Assembly: GCF_011397635.1 (NCBI RefSeq)
Contig: NC_064755.1
Coordinates: forward strand, 22,241,282-22,305,281
DNA: 64,000 nucleotides
Reading direction: 5' to 3'
Source: Epinephelus fuscoguttatus
Taxonomy: Eukaryota; Chordata; Actinopteri; Perciformes; Serranidae
The notes under the pieces were generated by a model. It searched no databases and was not told where the DNA came from. It worked only from the letters and a program-made list of their open reading frames with translations. The first letter of the stretch is position 1, and each line of letters starts with the position of its first letter. A program made the position numbers and the translations under genes. Of this stretch, positions 25,122-38,100 are shown piece by piece.

Positions 25122-25776
25122 TACCATTGGCCTCGGCTAACGTGCCAAGCGTAAAGAGTGCAGTCTCTTTAACATCTGAGCGAACAATACTGGATTTGGA
25201 GAGGTTGTACACAAATGCCACTCCTCCCATTTCCCGCAACAGGTCCACATTATCCTCTGAAATAATGGAAATTTAAAGTGAAACAGGCAGTGGAAATCTA
25301 TCATCAAATGTATCAATGTGTTATGCTGAATATGTAAACGCATCACTGACTTCAATTATTAGAATGTAAGTTGTTAGTCAGCGAGACGTGACCAGTGTGA
25401 TAGGGCTGTAGGAGATGGTAAGTGTGTGCAGGAGATGGTTAAAGGCGTGGACATAGTGTGTTTTTGTCATTGATGATTCACATTTACCTCTACTTTCACA
25501 AATTGAGTGAATGGTGAGAAGAGCTTGTTTCTGTAGATCAGGACATTTCATCTGAAACTTCAGACACTCAAGCAGCAAACTGAGATCTGTCCTTACAGCT
25601 GAAAGCAGAATAATGAAATCAACAAGGCCACGTTATTAATAGACATTTTAAAATGTGTATTACATTACCCAGACGCATCTACAAACACATAACGTTGAAC
25701 AAAATGTTCACATCTGGAGTTGGCATCAGTGACACTTACTATTTCGGCTGTTGCTGCAGGCCCCTGTCTTATCCAT
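16010..25776 (-). CDS. terb1: TERB1, meiotic telomere-bouquet protein
   Basis: Twenty-one coding exons in phase, 805 aa (human 727): 25740-25776, 25488-25598, 25125-25256, 24368-24499, 24126-24186, 23877-23995, 23585-23713, 23303-23455, 23072-23203, 22765-22890, 22004-22146, 21564-21904, 21398-21468, 21226-21285, 20542-20778, 19189-19263, 18980-19030, 18838-18879, 17725-17801, 16481-16636, 16010-16042. The N-terminal half is armadillo-like and tracks human TERB1 (CLKFQMKCPDLQKQALLTI; FTLGTLAEAN; YQLWASVSSALCGCVNNPQN). A conserved Cys-rich block follows (RCTGCVLPFEEVTSRNF). Then come two LTP motifs (SLTPIRKG, TLTPMRRG) and a C-terminal Myb-type domain (FSREEVNYLLSGV ... WNSILWSYPFQPGR). Family role: with TERB2 and MAJIN it ties telomeres to the nuclear envelope in meiotic prophase and binds TRF1. 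Weakest models: the AAG acceptors at 22147 and 19264, and the small exons 18838-18879 and 17725-17801, placed mainly by phase. Confidence 0.92.
16121..16460. mobile_element. MITE with perfect 25-bp TIRs, in terb1 last intron
   Basis: TAAAGGTCCAGTGTGTAGGA (continuing TTTAG) at the left is repeated exactly as its reverse complement at the right end. The element is about 340 bp and has no coding capacity. The outermost TA on each side may be a TA target duplication. A diverged relative forms the ends of the composite element at 50068-51870. Confidence 0.8.
17205..17232. repeat. (ATG)n microsatellite
   Basis: About nine tandem ATG/TGA units inside a terb1 intron. Confidence 0.9.
19598..20003. 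mobile_element. TIR element in a terb1 intron
   Basis: Left end AGGTATACTACGCAGGATT and right end AATTCTGTGTAGCATATTT are imperfect inverted repeats about 400 bp apart. The interior has no transposase. This matches a MITE-type element, and the family name is not assigned. Confidence 0.6.
20441..20464. repeat. (GTGA)n microsatellite
   Basis: Six tandem tetranucleotide units in the intron just 3' (in transcript sense) of the Cys-rich-block exon of terb1. Confidence 0.85.
22359..22540. mobile_element. short hAT-type MITE in a terb1 intron
   Basis: CAGGGTTGGAAATTAAC at the left and GCTAATTTCCAACTCCAACACTG at the right form imperfect inverted ends of the CAGTGTTGG type. The 180-bp body contains inverted GGCTGGT units. 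Target duplications are not clear. Confidence 0.6.
25073..25119. repeat. (CA)n microsatellite abutting a terb1 splice donor
   Basis: About 23 CA units, which in the terb1 transcript read as a GU tract beginning 8 nt into the intron after the donor GTAAGCGTG. Confidence 0.95.
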
Positions 25777-26717
25777 TTTACTCTTGCAATGACTCAGTAG
25801 TTTAGAGGCCTTTTACAGTGCTTACATGCCACAAAGAGACAGTATGGCCAACTCAAAATTACAAGAATAGTATTACGTTATTTTGCGGTAACAATGGGAC
25901 ATGCTATGTTAGTACTCGCTAGCTAGCCGGCTTAGCTAACAAAAATTCAAACTACGGTTAGCTTCGGCAAAGCCAGCCGCTTCGTCAGAGTTCGGTTTTT
26001 CTTCAAAGTAATGTCCGGACATTTGCTTCAGGAGTATTAACGTTAAGTTATAACATCTCTAGTCCTCGCTGAACAAAGGTTAGGGTAGGCTAAGGTGAGA
26101 AAACAAGATGTTAAAGTTAGTCATGTTTGCTAAACTGCGTTTGTCTCTCAACCGGTGGCACATCACGTTACCATGGTAACAAACGGGGTGTGGCCCATAG
26201 ACTGATGGATTTAGGTACAAGTGATGGACTTGTAATATTAGGTGTGTGTCTGAGTATACACCATGATTTAGCTGAAATCCAGCAAACATATACCATGTAG
26301 CAATTGCTAACTTAACTTTCCAGTGTGTTGTAGTCAGTTAATTACCAAATAGACACAAAATGAGCACCTGCAATTCCGCAGTATTTCCCAAGTATGACGC
26401 TAACGGAACAAAACTTACATTGAAAAGTAATAAAACTAACTTGAAACCGAAATATCGCCTTAAAACTTACAATTTTATTCTAAAATTACATTAACTGACG
26501 ATACGACCTGTTAGGTCAAGCGCTGTGTCTAAAACAAAGATCGTCTATTGTACTTCTTTTCCTACAATGTTTTTCACACACTTTCCTTTTCCCCCCAAAT
26601 GCGTCCAGCAAGAACTACAACAGTGCGTCAGATGTCAACGTCACACGTCCTTACCTATGGCTGTCATGTATAGAGTTTGTCGAGGGACATCGCTTCATTC
26701 GTAATTTCACAAAGTTT
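25777..26717. promoter_or_regulatory. divergent promoter region of terb1 and pdp2
   Basis: The terb1 start codon (25776, minus) and a candidate pdp2 5' exon (plus) face away from each other across about 0.9 kb. A GTTT|GTAAGT donor at 26717/26718 and an acceptor (CCTTTGACACAG) ending at 27474 define a likely non-coding pdp2 exon 1. The span holds no coding sequence. Whether initiation is truly bidirectional is inference from geometry. Confidence 0.45.
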
Positions 26718-27272
26718 GTAAGTATTAAATCCATTAAGTGTTTATTCAGCGTGATGTTGAATGTATGAACCAAATAAATCTGTGTCCATTTAGCTCAACT
26801 AAAGGTTTTGAGATGACTATAGTCGCCTCATACGTTAAACGTTAGCGAAGCTAGCCAGCTAACCTAGCAAGCTAACTTAGCGTTTTATATGTTGATAACT
26901 TTAATGTTACCCAGCTAGCTTGCACATATTAACGCCACTTAAATGTGATAGCGAGAAGTCTGCTGCTCTATATCGGCATACGGTCATAACAACTTGAGTA
27001 TGGTTTTAGTTTTAGTTTTAAGCAGGCTAACAGAACATCTCACTCGCTTGCTATCTTTTTTACAGTGACTTAGCTGCTTGGTTATATTCATAACAGTCGT
27101 GTTGGTATCCAGGGTGTCTACAGGTTCTTAAAATGTCTTGATATGTCTAATATGTATTACGTTTTCTTTTTATATGAAATACATTCAACCTAAACTTACC
27201 CAATTGTTGTCATTACTGTTCATTTTGAACTGACATTAGTGCGTTTACTTGGAAAGAGCACGTACACATGTG

Positions 27273-27273
<1 letters not shown>

Positions 27274-27319
<46 letters not shown>
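27274..27319. repeat. (CA)n microsatellite
   Basis: About 23 CA units in the inferred 5' intron of pdp2. Confidence 0.95.
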
Positions 27320-27321
<2 letters not shown>

Positions 27322-27529
27322 TATTTGTATACTATGTATTTCCATTGCAGGTTTGGTCTTAAATTTCATATAAGATGGTATAACAAGGTTTTTAAAAGTG
27401 TTTAATTTAACTTAATTGTATCTGCAACACTCTGATCACCATACATAACTAATTTCATTTTTCCTTTGACACAGACATTTGGGTGAATAAGTAATACAAC
27501 ACCATACCAACAGTGTTGCATCAATAGAG

Positions 27530-30500
27530 ATGTCTGGACGTGTGTGCGCCAGCATCCTTCAAAGAGCTTCAAGCTACACATTAACACTTTCCTCTGCTGC
27601 CGTACTCCAGGTTTGAACCCTGATTGACTTCTTGATCAAGTATTTGATTATTATTTTCAGTTTTATTTACTGTATATCCCATTCTAATGCTGGCATCAAT
27701 CTTTTTTTTCTTCATACAGTATTCCAACGTTGTAGCATTTTCGTCTTCTCAGCCTCGACCAGCCCACCAATGTCATTTCTCATCCTGGGCTACCTCCAGA
27801 CCAGACCAGCTCTGCTTTACTGGTGAGGAGTCAGGAAATTGGTCTCAAAGTGGGCAGCGCCACCTTTCAACTCGTCAGGACCTAGACTTCCAGCTTAGCC
27901 AGGTCCAAATCAACAGTATTCTACGATCCAATGAGCAGGTAATGGAAGTCCCTGAAAGTAGACCTATCTGAAAAGACTTGATCAATATAAAAACACACAG
28001 TGGCCAAGCATGTCTCTGAGGTCATAGTAGGGTAAATGGACTAGTTTTTCAGTCTAATTAGATAGGTAAGTATTACATGTAGAATATCTTTGAAGTTTTT
28101 GAGTAACCCCGTACATCTGCGTGTATGTGCATGTGTGTCTCAGACTGTGAGTGTGCCAGAATTTGATGGCAGGGGACTCAGTGCTGTCAAAAAGTTTGAG
28201 AGCAACCAGCTGGCTGCTAACACACCTAATGAGGACCGTCGCAGTGCAGCCACCTGCTTACAGGTATGCATTTTCTCCCCTCTGTCTGTAATCCAATCCA
28301 TCTCCCCACTTCTCTCCCTCTTCTTGTAAGAATTAATGTAATTATTCTTATCCTTTACAGTCTAGGGGTATGCTCTTCGGAGTGTTTGACGGCCATGGGG
28401 GCTGGGCATGTGCCCAGGCCGTCAGTGAGCGTCTGCTGTACTACATTGCTGTAGCAATGATGTCAAAGCAGAGCCTGGAGGAGCTTGAGAAATGCATGGA
28501 GCATGGCAGACCTGTTCCTCCAATCCTGCAGTGGCACAAACACCATTCAGACTTTAATTACCGTGAATCTGCTTCCCTGTACATCGACCACCTCAGAGTC
28601 TTCTGGCAAGAATTACTGGACAGTGGAGAACACGGTGAAGGCATGATGTAGGTACAAAGATATGGGGTAATCCCCTGCGCCTATATTGTACATTGCAGGA
28701 GCTAGGTGCACATGAAAATATGCATAGTAAATCACAAACGGGTCTGTAAGTGTAATCAGTGTAATGGCAAATTATTTCCTTCTCCTCCTTTTCTAGTCCT
28801 GTGGATGCAATGGACCGTGCTTTTAAACGACTTGACGCTGACATCTCCTTGGAGGCTCAAGTCCCTCTTTCCAATGACCTGATGAAAAGCACAGCTATCC
28901 AGGTAATAAGATAAAACTTTTATTTTTTTACTGTTTTATGCTGCTTCAGTGTATTTAACTTCACACAGTGATGATACCCACACATCATCATCTGTCCAGG
29001 TTGCGTTTTCTGGTTGCACTGCCTGTGTGGCTTATGTTGGCACAGAAGGGATCCACGTGGCTAATGCTGGTGACTGCCGAGCAGTAGTAGGGGTGCTGGA
29101 GGAGGACGGTTCATGGAGCGCTTTGCCCCTTTCCCAGGACCACAACTCACAGAACCAAGCTGAGATGGAGCGGATCAAGGCCCAGCACCCGCCCTCGGAG
29201 AGAGACACAGTGGTCACAGATGACAGGCTGCTTGGGGTGGGAGTTCTTCATTGGCATAACACCTAACAAACACTTAACAATGAATTGACTGCTGAATTTT
29301 AATAATAAGTCACTAGTCCTAAACTTTCATTATCGTGCTGTCAGGTTCTGATGCCCCTGCGTGCATTCGGTGACGTACGATTCAAGTGGAGCCTTGAGTT
29401 GCAGCAGAGCATTTTAAGCAGCCTGGAATCCGGAGTGGACCTGGACTCTCTCAACCTGTACCAGTACACTCCACCTAACTACCTAACTCCGCCCTATCTG
29501 GATGTGTCACCTGAGATAACCTATCACAAGCTTAGACCTCAGGACCGCTTCCTGATCCTCGGAACTGATGGACTGTGGGATGAACTAGGGAGCGAGGAAG
29601 CTGTACGACTCATTGGAGAGCATCTGAGTGGGATTCACCTACAGGTGTGTGTGTTGAATGAAAAGCTGCCTTTCCATCAACACTTTTGAGTATAGTAAAC
29701 TTAAAACCTGCACATAACCAGTACAGACATGTTACCAGATTGCAATAGTCGTTTTCACTGCTCCATCCAGGTCTCATTGTATTTCCTTTTCACTGGTGCT
29801 ACAGCAGAACATCTGCACCTTCCTGATTGTCCACAGACGGGGGTTGCAGGCTTACATTTTCAGAACAAAAAAGAGCGTTTGGACCTAAGAGTCTCTGTCA
29901 AATCAGTGACCTATGTAAAATTAGTGCATTGAGTCCTATATGAGCCTATATCAAAGCCTATGTGAGTGATGATTCTCTTTACGAGTCAGCTGACTGCAGT
30001 GTCTCTAGCTTCACCTTTTAGGTCCTGTTTATATGACGATTTCAACTGAAAACGGTAAACTTTAGTTGAGTTTTGGCCGATCGTTTACACAACAGAGGTG
30101 TTTTGGGGTGCCTGAAAACGAACATGCCGTGGTGTTGCTTTGCAAATTTACACTGCCACCCATTGGCCTGGCATGCATACTACAGCGTTTCCAGTAGATT
30201 TTGCGGCTCTGTGTGAACGGGGATCGTTTCAATAACGTTGTCATATAAATGCAGAAGTTTTTTAAAACGCAAATGACAGACTTTTCCGTTTTTAGAGAAA
30301 CCGTTGTCGTCTAAACAGGGCCTTAGTTTGGATTAGTGTGCTAGGTAGCTTAACAGAGGGGTAATGAAAAAACGGGACGGTATGTAGCAGTTCCTGGTAC
30401 CATCCACAACTTTTGATGCTGGAAAAGCAAAAATAAACGCTCTAATGTGTATCGAATTTAACTCAACTCAACCGAACCGGACTGCTTGGTGGAAACAAGG

Positions 30501-30882
30501 CGTAAATGACATGTATTGTTATTCTCCTGATTGACAGCAACAGCAGTTTTCAACCTAACCCTTAGAGTTTTATCCTGAAACCTTATCCTGTTCTTATTTT
30601 TTCCAGGCTCCTGTCTCTCCATCAGAGAGGCAGATGAAATTGGGCCAAATCCATGAACTCTTGCTGAAGCGCCGGGCCCGTGCCTCCCCCGCTTTGGACA
30701 CCAACTCTGCCACACACCTCATCAGACATGCTCTTGGCACTGGGGAGTATGGAGAACTGTGCCAAGAGAGACTGTCCTCTCTGCTGGCTTTGCCAGAGGA
30801 CCTGGCTAGGATGTACAGGGACGATATCACAGCTACTGTAGTGTATCTAAACTCTGATCTGGCCAGACATCAACAAAGCTAA
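27530..30882 (+). CDS. pdp2: pyruvate dehydrogenase phosphatase catalytic subunit 2
   Basis: Eight coding exons in phase, 541 aa (human PDP2 529): 27530-27610, 27720-27938, 28144-28263, 28361-28647, 28797-28902, 29000-29236, 29345-29644, 30607-30882. The N-terminus (MSGRVCASILQRASS) is basic, Ser-rich and free of acids, a mitochondrial targeting type. PP2C metal-site motifs are present: GVFDGHGGWACAQ, ANAGDCRAVVG, LGTDGLWDEL and RDDITATVVYL, with ED-free NTPNEDRRSA upstream as in PDPs. Family role: it removes the inhibitory phosphates from the E1-alpha subunit of pyruvate dehydrogenase in the matrix. The gene is head-to-head with terb1; TERB1 and PDP2 are also near each other at human 16q22. 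PDP1 is the alternative paralogue, but synteny favours PDP2. The last intron contains a hAT-type element. Confidence 0.92.
30019..30326. mobile_element. hAT-type MITE in pdp2 last intron
   Basis: Left end AGGTCCTGTTTATATGACGAT and right end CGTCTAAACAGGGCCTTAG are inverted. The interior has GAAAACG-rich sequence typical of the fish family with GGCCCTGTTTA ends. No coding capacity. Confidence 0.6.
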
Positions 30883-31495
30883 CAGAGGGGTTTTTTTTTT
30901 TTACTACGGCTGGACGAGATTTAAAAAGAAACACAGTATTCAGCTCTGTTCATCTCATTGCAAACATTTCCCCAAGGCTGTCATTTTCTGGATGTTTTGG
31001 GATGATCATCACAACCTGTTACACACATTGATTTATAAATATTTATAAATAAAAGGGCAGTTTTCAGTGTTTTATTATGTGAAAGTACACAAGTACATGG
31101 AAGGAACCACTGTTTCATAAACTTAACACGTGTTACACATTCATAGTATTTATCAGGTCAAAATTCAGACTTTGTGAAGGAAAGCTTTTGATCATTTAAT
31201 GTATTCATGATGGACTTTTTATAGATATCACCTGAGTTGCATGTTGAATGTTGGCAGTTAAAATGCTACAGTATAATGAAGACACTCACTTTGTTCCTTG
31301 TCTGGAATTGTGTTTCTACTTCCCTTGCAAACTGTGCTTTGGACAATCTATCTGTGACGTGACTGTTTACATGACCCAAGTGTAAGCTCTGAAGTATCGT
31401 TTTAACATTGTGTAAATGTACTGTCTCCAGTGTGGCTGTAAGATGTATTTATGTCGACACTCCACTCAGTGAGAGCAAAGGTGCAAATACTTCAT

Positions 31496-31501
31496 AATAA
31501 A
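31496..31501 (+). terminator. AATAAA polyadenylation signal, pdp2
   Basis: Hexamer about 610 bases after the pdp2 stop with a TTTGGTTTGGCTTGTGTGTT downstream element. An earlier AATAAA at 31048-31053 is an alternative site. Confidence 0.55.
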
Positions 31502-32105
31502 CAATTGAGAAATAATTTGGTTTGGCTTGTGTGTTTTTAATCACAGAGACATTTGGATTGAAAAGTGAATGAAATAAAATTACATACAGAGCCCACCATA
31601 CAGAACATTTTGAGTTTGACACTTAAAGCTGTGTGAGAAACAGAGTTTTCAAAATAAACTGCAAGTGCTGAGTGTCACAGGAGTCAATCTGATCTTCAAG
31701 TGTTATGTAAACATTAGTACTCACAGGAAGCAGCATTATTACACTGAACTGACAGTGACAGTGGAGTCCATAAACACACCTGCCTGTGTGACACTGCCCG
31801 AGGTCACCTCTAGCTTCTTTGTTTTTTTTCACCAGCGTTTCACTGATAAAATCAAACTACTCAGCATCATTATGAGCAAGGAGCAATGATTAGTGTAGCC
31901 ACAGGCCACTAATAGGACAAATAGTGACGCTGAGTCTGGAAGAAGATTTAACTGAATGAGGAACTCTGACGGTCTTTGGTGAAAGCCACAAACTTTGCAG
32001 GCTGCCATTTCAACAAAGCAGCAGATCCAGTCCAGTGACGACGGAGGAAGAACCTGTGGAGTTTTAACAGTAAAAGAGAAGACAAAGAACAGCAGGATTT
32101 TTGGG

Positions 32106-35100
32106 ATGCTCTTTTTGCTGTGCCAGGTCCAGGTGAGAGTTAGCTGGAGTCATTATATTCTTCAGTCATTAATTATTGGGGTGTCTGGCTCACTACAGCT
32201 TGTATATTTATTGCTTTGCCAACCTATACTGTGTCATTTTTATATTTAGAGTGTTTATTTTTGTCACTATACATATACATAAGTATTATGAATTAGTTAA
32301 CATATATATTTAAAATCTTAAGTAAATATATTTGTTTATATTGAGTTTTTCTGTGTTTTTAAAGTGCAGTAGGCCTATAAACAAAATTCTAATTATTTAA
32401 AGGTCCCATATTTTAAAAAGTCAGATTTTCATGTCTTCTTTTTTTGTAAATATAATGCAGGTATAGGTTCCATATAAATACTGTGACAGTATCAAAATGC
32501 TCAGTCCACAGAGAAATGCACACACTGTGTTTTCAGAAACTGTGCCTTAAAACAAATTGCTAGAACTTCAGTAAAGTTATGATGTCACAGGTCTATGGAC
32601 CTCGTCAGACTTGAAATATAAACATTTTAAATGGGTTCCTGTTGGAATGCTAAATAATGGATGGAGCCACTGGTTTGTGGACTGCTGTTTTGAGGCCAAG
32701 ATTTTGGCATTTTGGTCGTCGCCATCTTGGTTTTCGGAAGCCAGAAGTGACCATATCTTGACAAGACAGTGGAGCTGTGGAGGAGTGAGGGGTTGATCTG
32801 CTCATACACTGTGGCGATGCTTCAAAGACAACATGTCAGTCAAGCAGCCAGCTCTTAAATATGTGTAAATTTGGGCCTTAATGAAATGTAAACTGGTGAA
32901 TTATAATTTAAAGAGTTTGCACCAGACTCTAAACCTGTTTATTTCTGCTATGCGGTTTGGCGTCTTAACATGGGGAGTCTTAGGGGATTTTCTCTCTTTT
33001 GGAGCAAGCCTTAAGTGGTCATTTGATGATCATAAGTTTTAGACACTTCTGCATTTGCTTGATTTTTCCGGGGGTTGCTGCTTGAGCGTGTGTGACTGAC
33101 ATCAGCTGACAGGAAGTAAACATGGACCCAAGCTGTTGCTTAGCAATGCAATTCCAGTTAAACATCCTGTAAAGACAGGGAGTGCTGTTACTGCCATTCC
33201 CCCTCAATGACAATGTAGAGAAACCAAAAGTACAGATGTAGGCGACATAGAAACGCTGACCAATCACAGCAGACTGGGCTTTTTCGGAATGGAGTCTCTA
33301 AAAGACAGGCACTTAAATGGTTTCAGACAGAAGGTGAATAGAGGCATATTCAGTCAGACATTAAAGCATGTAAACTTGTAGACACCAAAAATACAAGTAT
33401 AAACCTGAAAATGACAATAACTTAACATTTACACCCTACTACACCAAAACAGTATTTTACCCCCATAAGACGATGTCTGAATAATGTTTGTTCCTCAGTG
33501 TTTGGCCCTCCTGGCCGCAGCAGGAAGTCAGCCATGCTGCTCCTCGAATGATGAAATCCCAAGAGGCAAAAATCTAGAGGTAAATTTAGAGGTTATTTTA
33601 CAGTCTTAAACTTTATCGATTAGTCTGCAATGATATATCTGACTTGACATTGTGAGCTCTGATTCAAACAGACCAACTCAGACATGAGCCTCGAGCCACT
33701 CCCCACCATTGAGTTTCCACACGTTTCAGGAGGTTTGAAACGGATGAAGAGGGAGTGGGTTATTCCAGCAATTAACGTTCCAGAGAATGAGCGGGGTGCA
33801 TATCCCAAATCCGTGGTGAAGGTAACAAGAGAAGTACTAAGCGAATAGTTTTGAATGCAGTTTCACTAAATGTCTTTGCTGCCCTGAGATAATCTGTGTT
33901 TTTGTAGATCAAGTCAAGCAACCAGGAAAGGGTGGCGATAACCTACAAGATCACTGGACCCGGGGCTGATCAGCCTCCTGAGGGTGTTTTTACTATCGAT
34001 AGGCGATCTGGGGTGCTGTATGTGACCCAGCCACTGGACAGGGAGAAGACTGCCAAATACACTGTGAGTTAAGCAAAGCATAATCTCAATTTTTACAGCT
34101 AATCCCATAACTACGTGTTTATCTTTAAGCACAGTTACTATATAATATACATGATGTGTGTTACAGCTATGGGCCCATGCACTGGTTGAGGACATCAAGG
34201 CTGAGGAGCCCATGGAGCTTGTTATCAATGTCATTGACCAGAATGACAACGCTCCAAAATTCACTCAGAACCCTTTCTATGGCAAAGTGAGCGAAAGCGC
34301 TGACGCTGGTGAGAGAATGCTTCAGCAAACTTTACTTAGTAAAATGTGAATTTCATGTCCTAATATTGTATTATCTTTAACAGGTGACTCCATCATGAAG
34401 GCAACAGCAGAGGACAAAGACGACCCACGGACAAACAATGCTATATTAAGGTATAAGATAAAGGATCAGGTGCCCAATGAGGGCATGTTCGACATAAACC
34501 CAGTGAGTGGACTGATCAGTGTGGCGGCAGGCGGACTGGACAGAGAGGTAATAAAATACTACTACTACTTGTCTATTTGCAAGACTTTCTAATTCCTCAT
34601 TTCCATTGTTACTCACCCTCACCCTCAATCCTGTGTCAGACCCAGCCAGAGTACAAGCTGATCATTCAAACTGCTGATATGGAGGGAGAGGGGCTAACAG
34701 CCACCTGCACTGTTATCATTACTGTTACCGATGCCAACGATAATGCTCCGCAGTTCACCGCCACATCTGTGAGTTAAATATGTCCCTTCATAATAATGTT
34801 GAGATAAGTTTAATCTGTAAATGCATGTAGTAGAGTTTCATGTTTCTTCCCAGCTATCTGCATCAGTCCCTGAGAATAAAGTTGGAGTGGAGGTAATAAG
34901 ACTCGAGGTCACTGACAAGGATGAGTTAGGATCTCCAAATGCCAACAGCAAATACTCAATAATCAAAGGCAACGAGGGGGGAGAGTTCAGCATCATCACA
35001 GGCGCCAATAAAATGGAGGGAATCCTCAAAACAGCAAAGGTTGGGACACACCTGTCTGTTTTTCATTCTGTAGGTCATGTTGTTTTACTCAGCAGTACTT

Positions 35101-38100
35101 CATTGTTCTGTCCTTGCTCTCCATCTCTTCCAAGGTGCTGGATTTTGAGAGCACTCCTGTCTTAACTCTGTTGGTGGTGGCGACGAATGAGGTGCCATTT
35201 TCGGGACAGGTGTCAACCTCGACGGCCACAGTCACTGTCACAGTCGTGGACGAGAACGAGCCTCCTGTTTTCATTCCAGCAGAAGTCCATGTACGCATCT
35301 CAGAAGATGCGGAAACAGGGAGTTCTGTGGCCGACCTCAGAGCGAAGGACCCAGACACAGCCAGGAAACAGAGCGTCAGGTAGGAATAAGTGGGGTTCAC
35401 AAGGGCTGAGCTTTGCTTTAAAATACTGTCCTTTATTTGTCTTCATCTTTGCTGGTGTGGTAGTCAGGAAAAATTAGAATGCAGCAAGCAAAGTCCAACA
35501 TGGACTGAAGCATTTGCACTTTCGCACTCTATTTACTTTTGTGCTTGTGCCTTTTGTTGTTTTAATTTTGATGATTACTCCTCACAGCTCATGAAAATCA
35601 AAAATCCACTATCTCAGAATATTAGTATATTGCACAAGACCAATCAAAAAAAAAGAATTTATGATACAGAAATGTCAACCTTCTGAAAAGTATGGTCATT
35701 TTGCACTCAATACTTGGTCGAGACTCCTATTGCACGAATTACTGCATCAATGCTGCATGACATGGAGGCCATCAGCCCATGGCACTGCTGGGGTTCAGGT
35801 CAGGCTAGTTGGTTGGCCAATCAAGCACAGCAACACCATGGTTAGCAAACCAGTTACGAGTAGTTTTGGCACTGTGGGCAGGTGCCAAGTCCTGCTGGAA
35901 AAGGAAATCAGCATCTCCTCCTCATAAAGCTTGTCAGCAGACAGAAGCATCAAGTGCTCTAAAATCTCTGGGACCTTGCTTTCTAATTTTCTGTTTTAGT
36001 TCTGATCAGGTTGTGTCTCTTGTTTTTTTCAGATATAAACTACACAATGACACTGCCAGGTGGCTGAGAGTTGATAAAGACTCCGGATCAATCAAAGTTC
36101 AAAGCAACATGGACAGGGAATCAAACTTTGTCAAAGGCAGCAAATATACCGTCCTAGTTTTGGCTTATGACAATGGTAAATGTTTACTTTTGGTCTTACT
36201 TTTGGTCAACACTGTTACTACCTTCTATCCCATCTGCCAAACCATAATCCTGCCATGTCCTTCTCTTCTCATTCTGCTAGACACTGTCCCGGCTACAGGG
36301 ACAGGAACTCTGGTCGTGAGTTTGTTAGACGTTAATGATCATCTACCCGTGATCAAGCAGAGGAAAGCCAGTCTATGCAGTCGTGACCCTTTACCTGCCC
36401 TGCTGGATATAGTGGACCTAGATGGACCTGGTCATGCTGGACCGTTTATGGTGGAGCTTCAAGGAGAGCACAGGATTAACTGGACTGTTAGCGCTAACGC
36501 CACAAGTAAGAGACATTGTTGACGACATACATACAAACATAATGTAGAAGTGGTCATTGAAATCACAGCTACTAATCTACTAATCTACAGTGACATGCAA
36601 GAGGAAGTAAAACTCTTACATATTTACTCAAAACTCAAAGCAAGTCCTGCTCAAATGTAATTCTGCGTCTTTTGTCCCCTTGCAGGCAACGTGGCCGCCC
36701 TGGCCCCCAAACGAGAATTGTCGCCCGGAGACTATCATGTGCTGATGCGTATCTACGATGTTGGCATGCTCTACCAAGACAGCACACTGAACATCGAGGT
36801 GTGCCAGTGTCAAGGGGCTGTCTCTACCTGTTTCATCCCACATTCTGAGCCCCGTGATCTGGACGTTTCTTCTCTCACAACTTCAGTTCTGGCAGTAATT
36901 TTTTGTCTTCTGTGTATGTAGCAAGTCTTTTGTATTCACCTGATGTCCTAGCTTTGTTTTGGTTCATTTGTTTCACCTTCAGTTGCTCAGATTTTTCTGT
37001 TGATTGCAGTACTGTTCTTGCTGCTGCTGTTTCTGAGAATAAGGAGGAGCTCGGTGAAGGATGTCCCTCTTCTCAAAGAAGTACCCAGAGACCATGTTGT
37101 CTACTATAATGAGGAGGGAGGAGGTGAAGAGGACCAGGTAGGAGCAGGAGATTTTAATGCATCTGTCCATTAAGGTGTCTTGTTAGGTTCCCTGATTGTC
37201 AGGAAAACAAAGGCAGGCAGACTAGACAGAAGAATCGCTGCATGATTACAGCACCAAAGCAACGCAGACAATCTGGTAAAGGGATGAATGTTGACTGGAA
37301 GTGTGCAGGAAGTTGAGTGATCTAATGATTAACAGTGCTGGGAAATTTACTGAGGGCAGTTGTTTGGTGGAAGAGGAACAATCAGTTGTGGAATGACAGG
37401 AGATACCATATTAGCGATGCAACGTGACGCAGATAAAACAGACGAAGCAGAGGATAAGTCAAATGGAATCATGATACACGCTGCAAACGTGCTGTGGTAT
37501 AGATCACATTACACAACCCCCTGCTGCCTTCTGTGAAACTGAAGCCCTGAGTCATGCTACAGTCAGAAACACATGTTCCTATGGCTGCTCTAAAGTATTT
37601 ATATTAGGGCTGTTTCAGTGGGAAGTTATTAGCAAATGATTGAAGGTCTGTTCCCCTTTTTTTGTTCTTTAGGAGTATGACTTGAGCCAGCTCCACAGAG
37701 GGCTTGATAATCGTCCTGAAGTCTTCTGCACTGATGTGTTTCCTACTGTCCAGAGTCGGCCGCACTACCGCCTACAACTCCAAGCCAACGAAGAGATTGG
37801 GACATTCATTGAGGATGTGAGATATGTTGAATTTTATACAAGAATATGTTTGGTACATACAAGTAAAACAAGCTATATAATATATCAGTGCATTATTGTA
37901 CTGTCACCAGCCACTTTCAGGTACAGGTTAACTGCGCGTTAACACAAATAGCTAATCAGCCAATCACATGGCAGTGGCTCAATGCATTTAGACATTTAGA
38001 CATGTAGACATGGTCAAGACGACCTGCTGAAGTTCAAACCGAGCATCAGAATGGGTGACTGTGGAGGGGAATGGCCTCCACAGTCACCAGATCTCAATCC

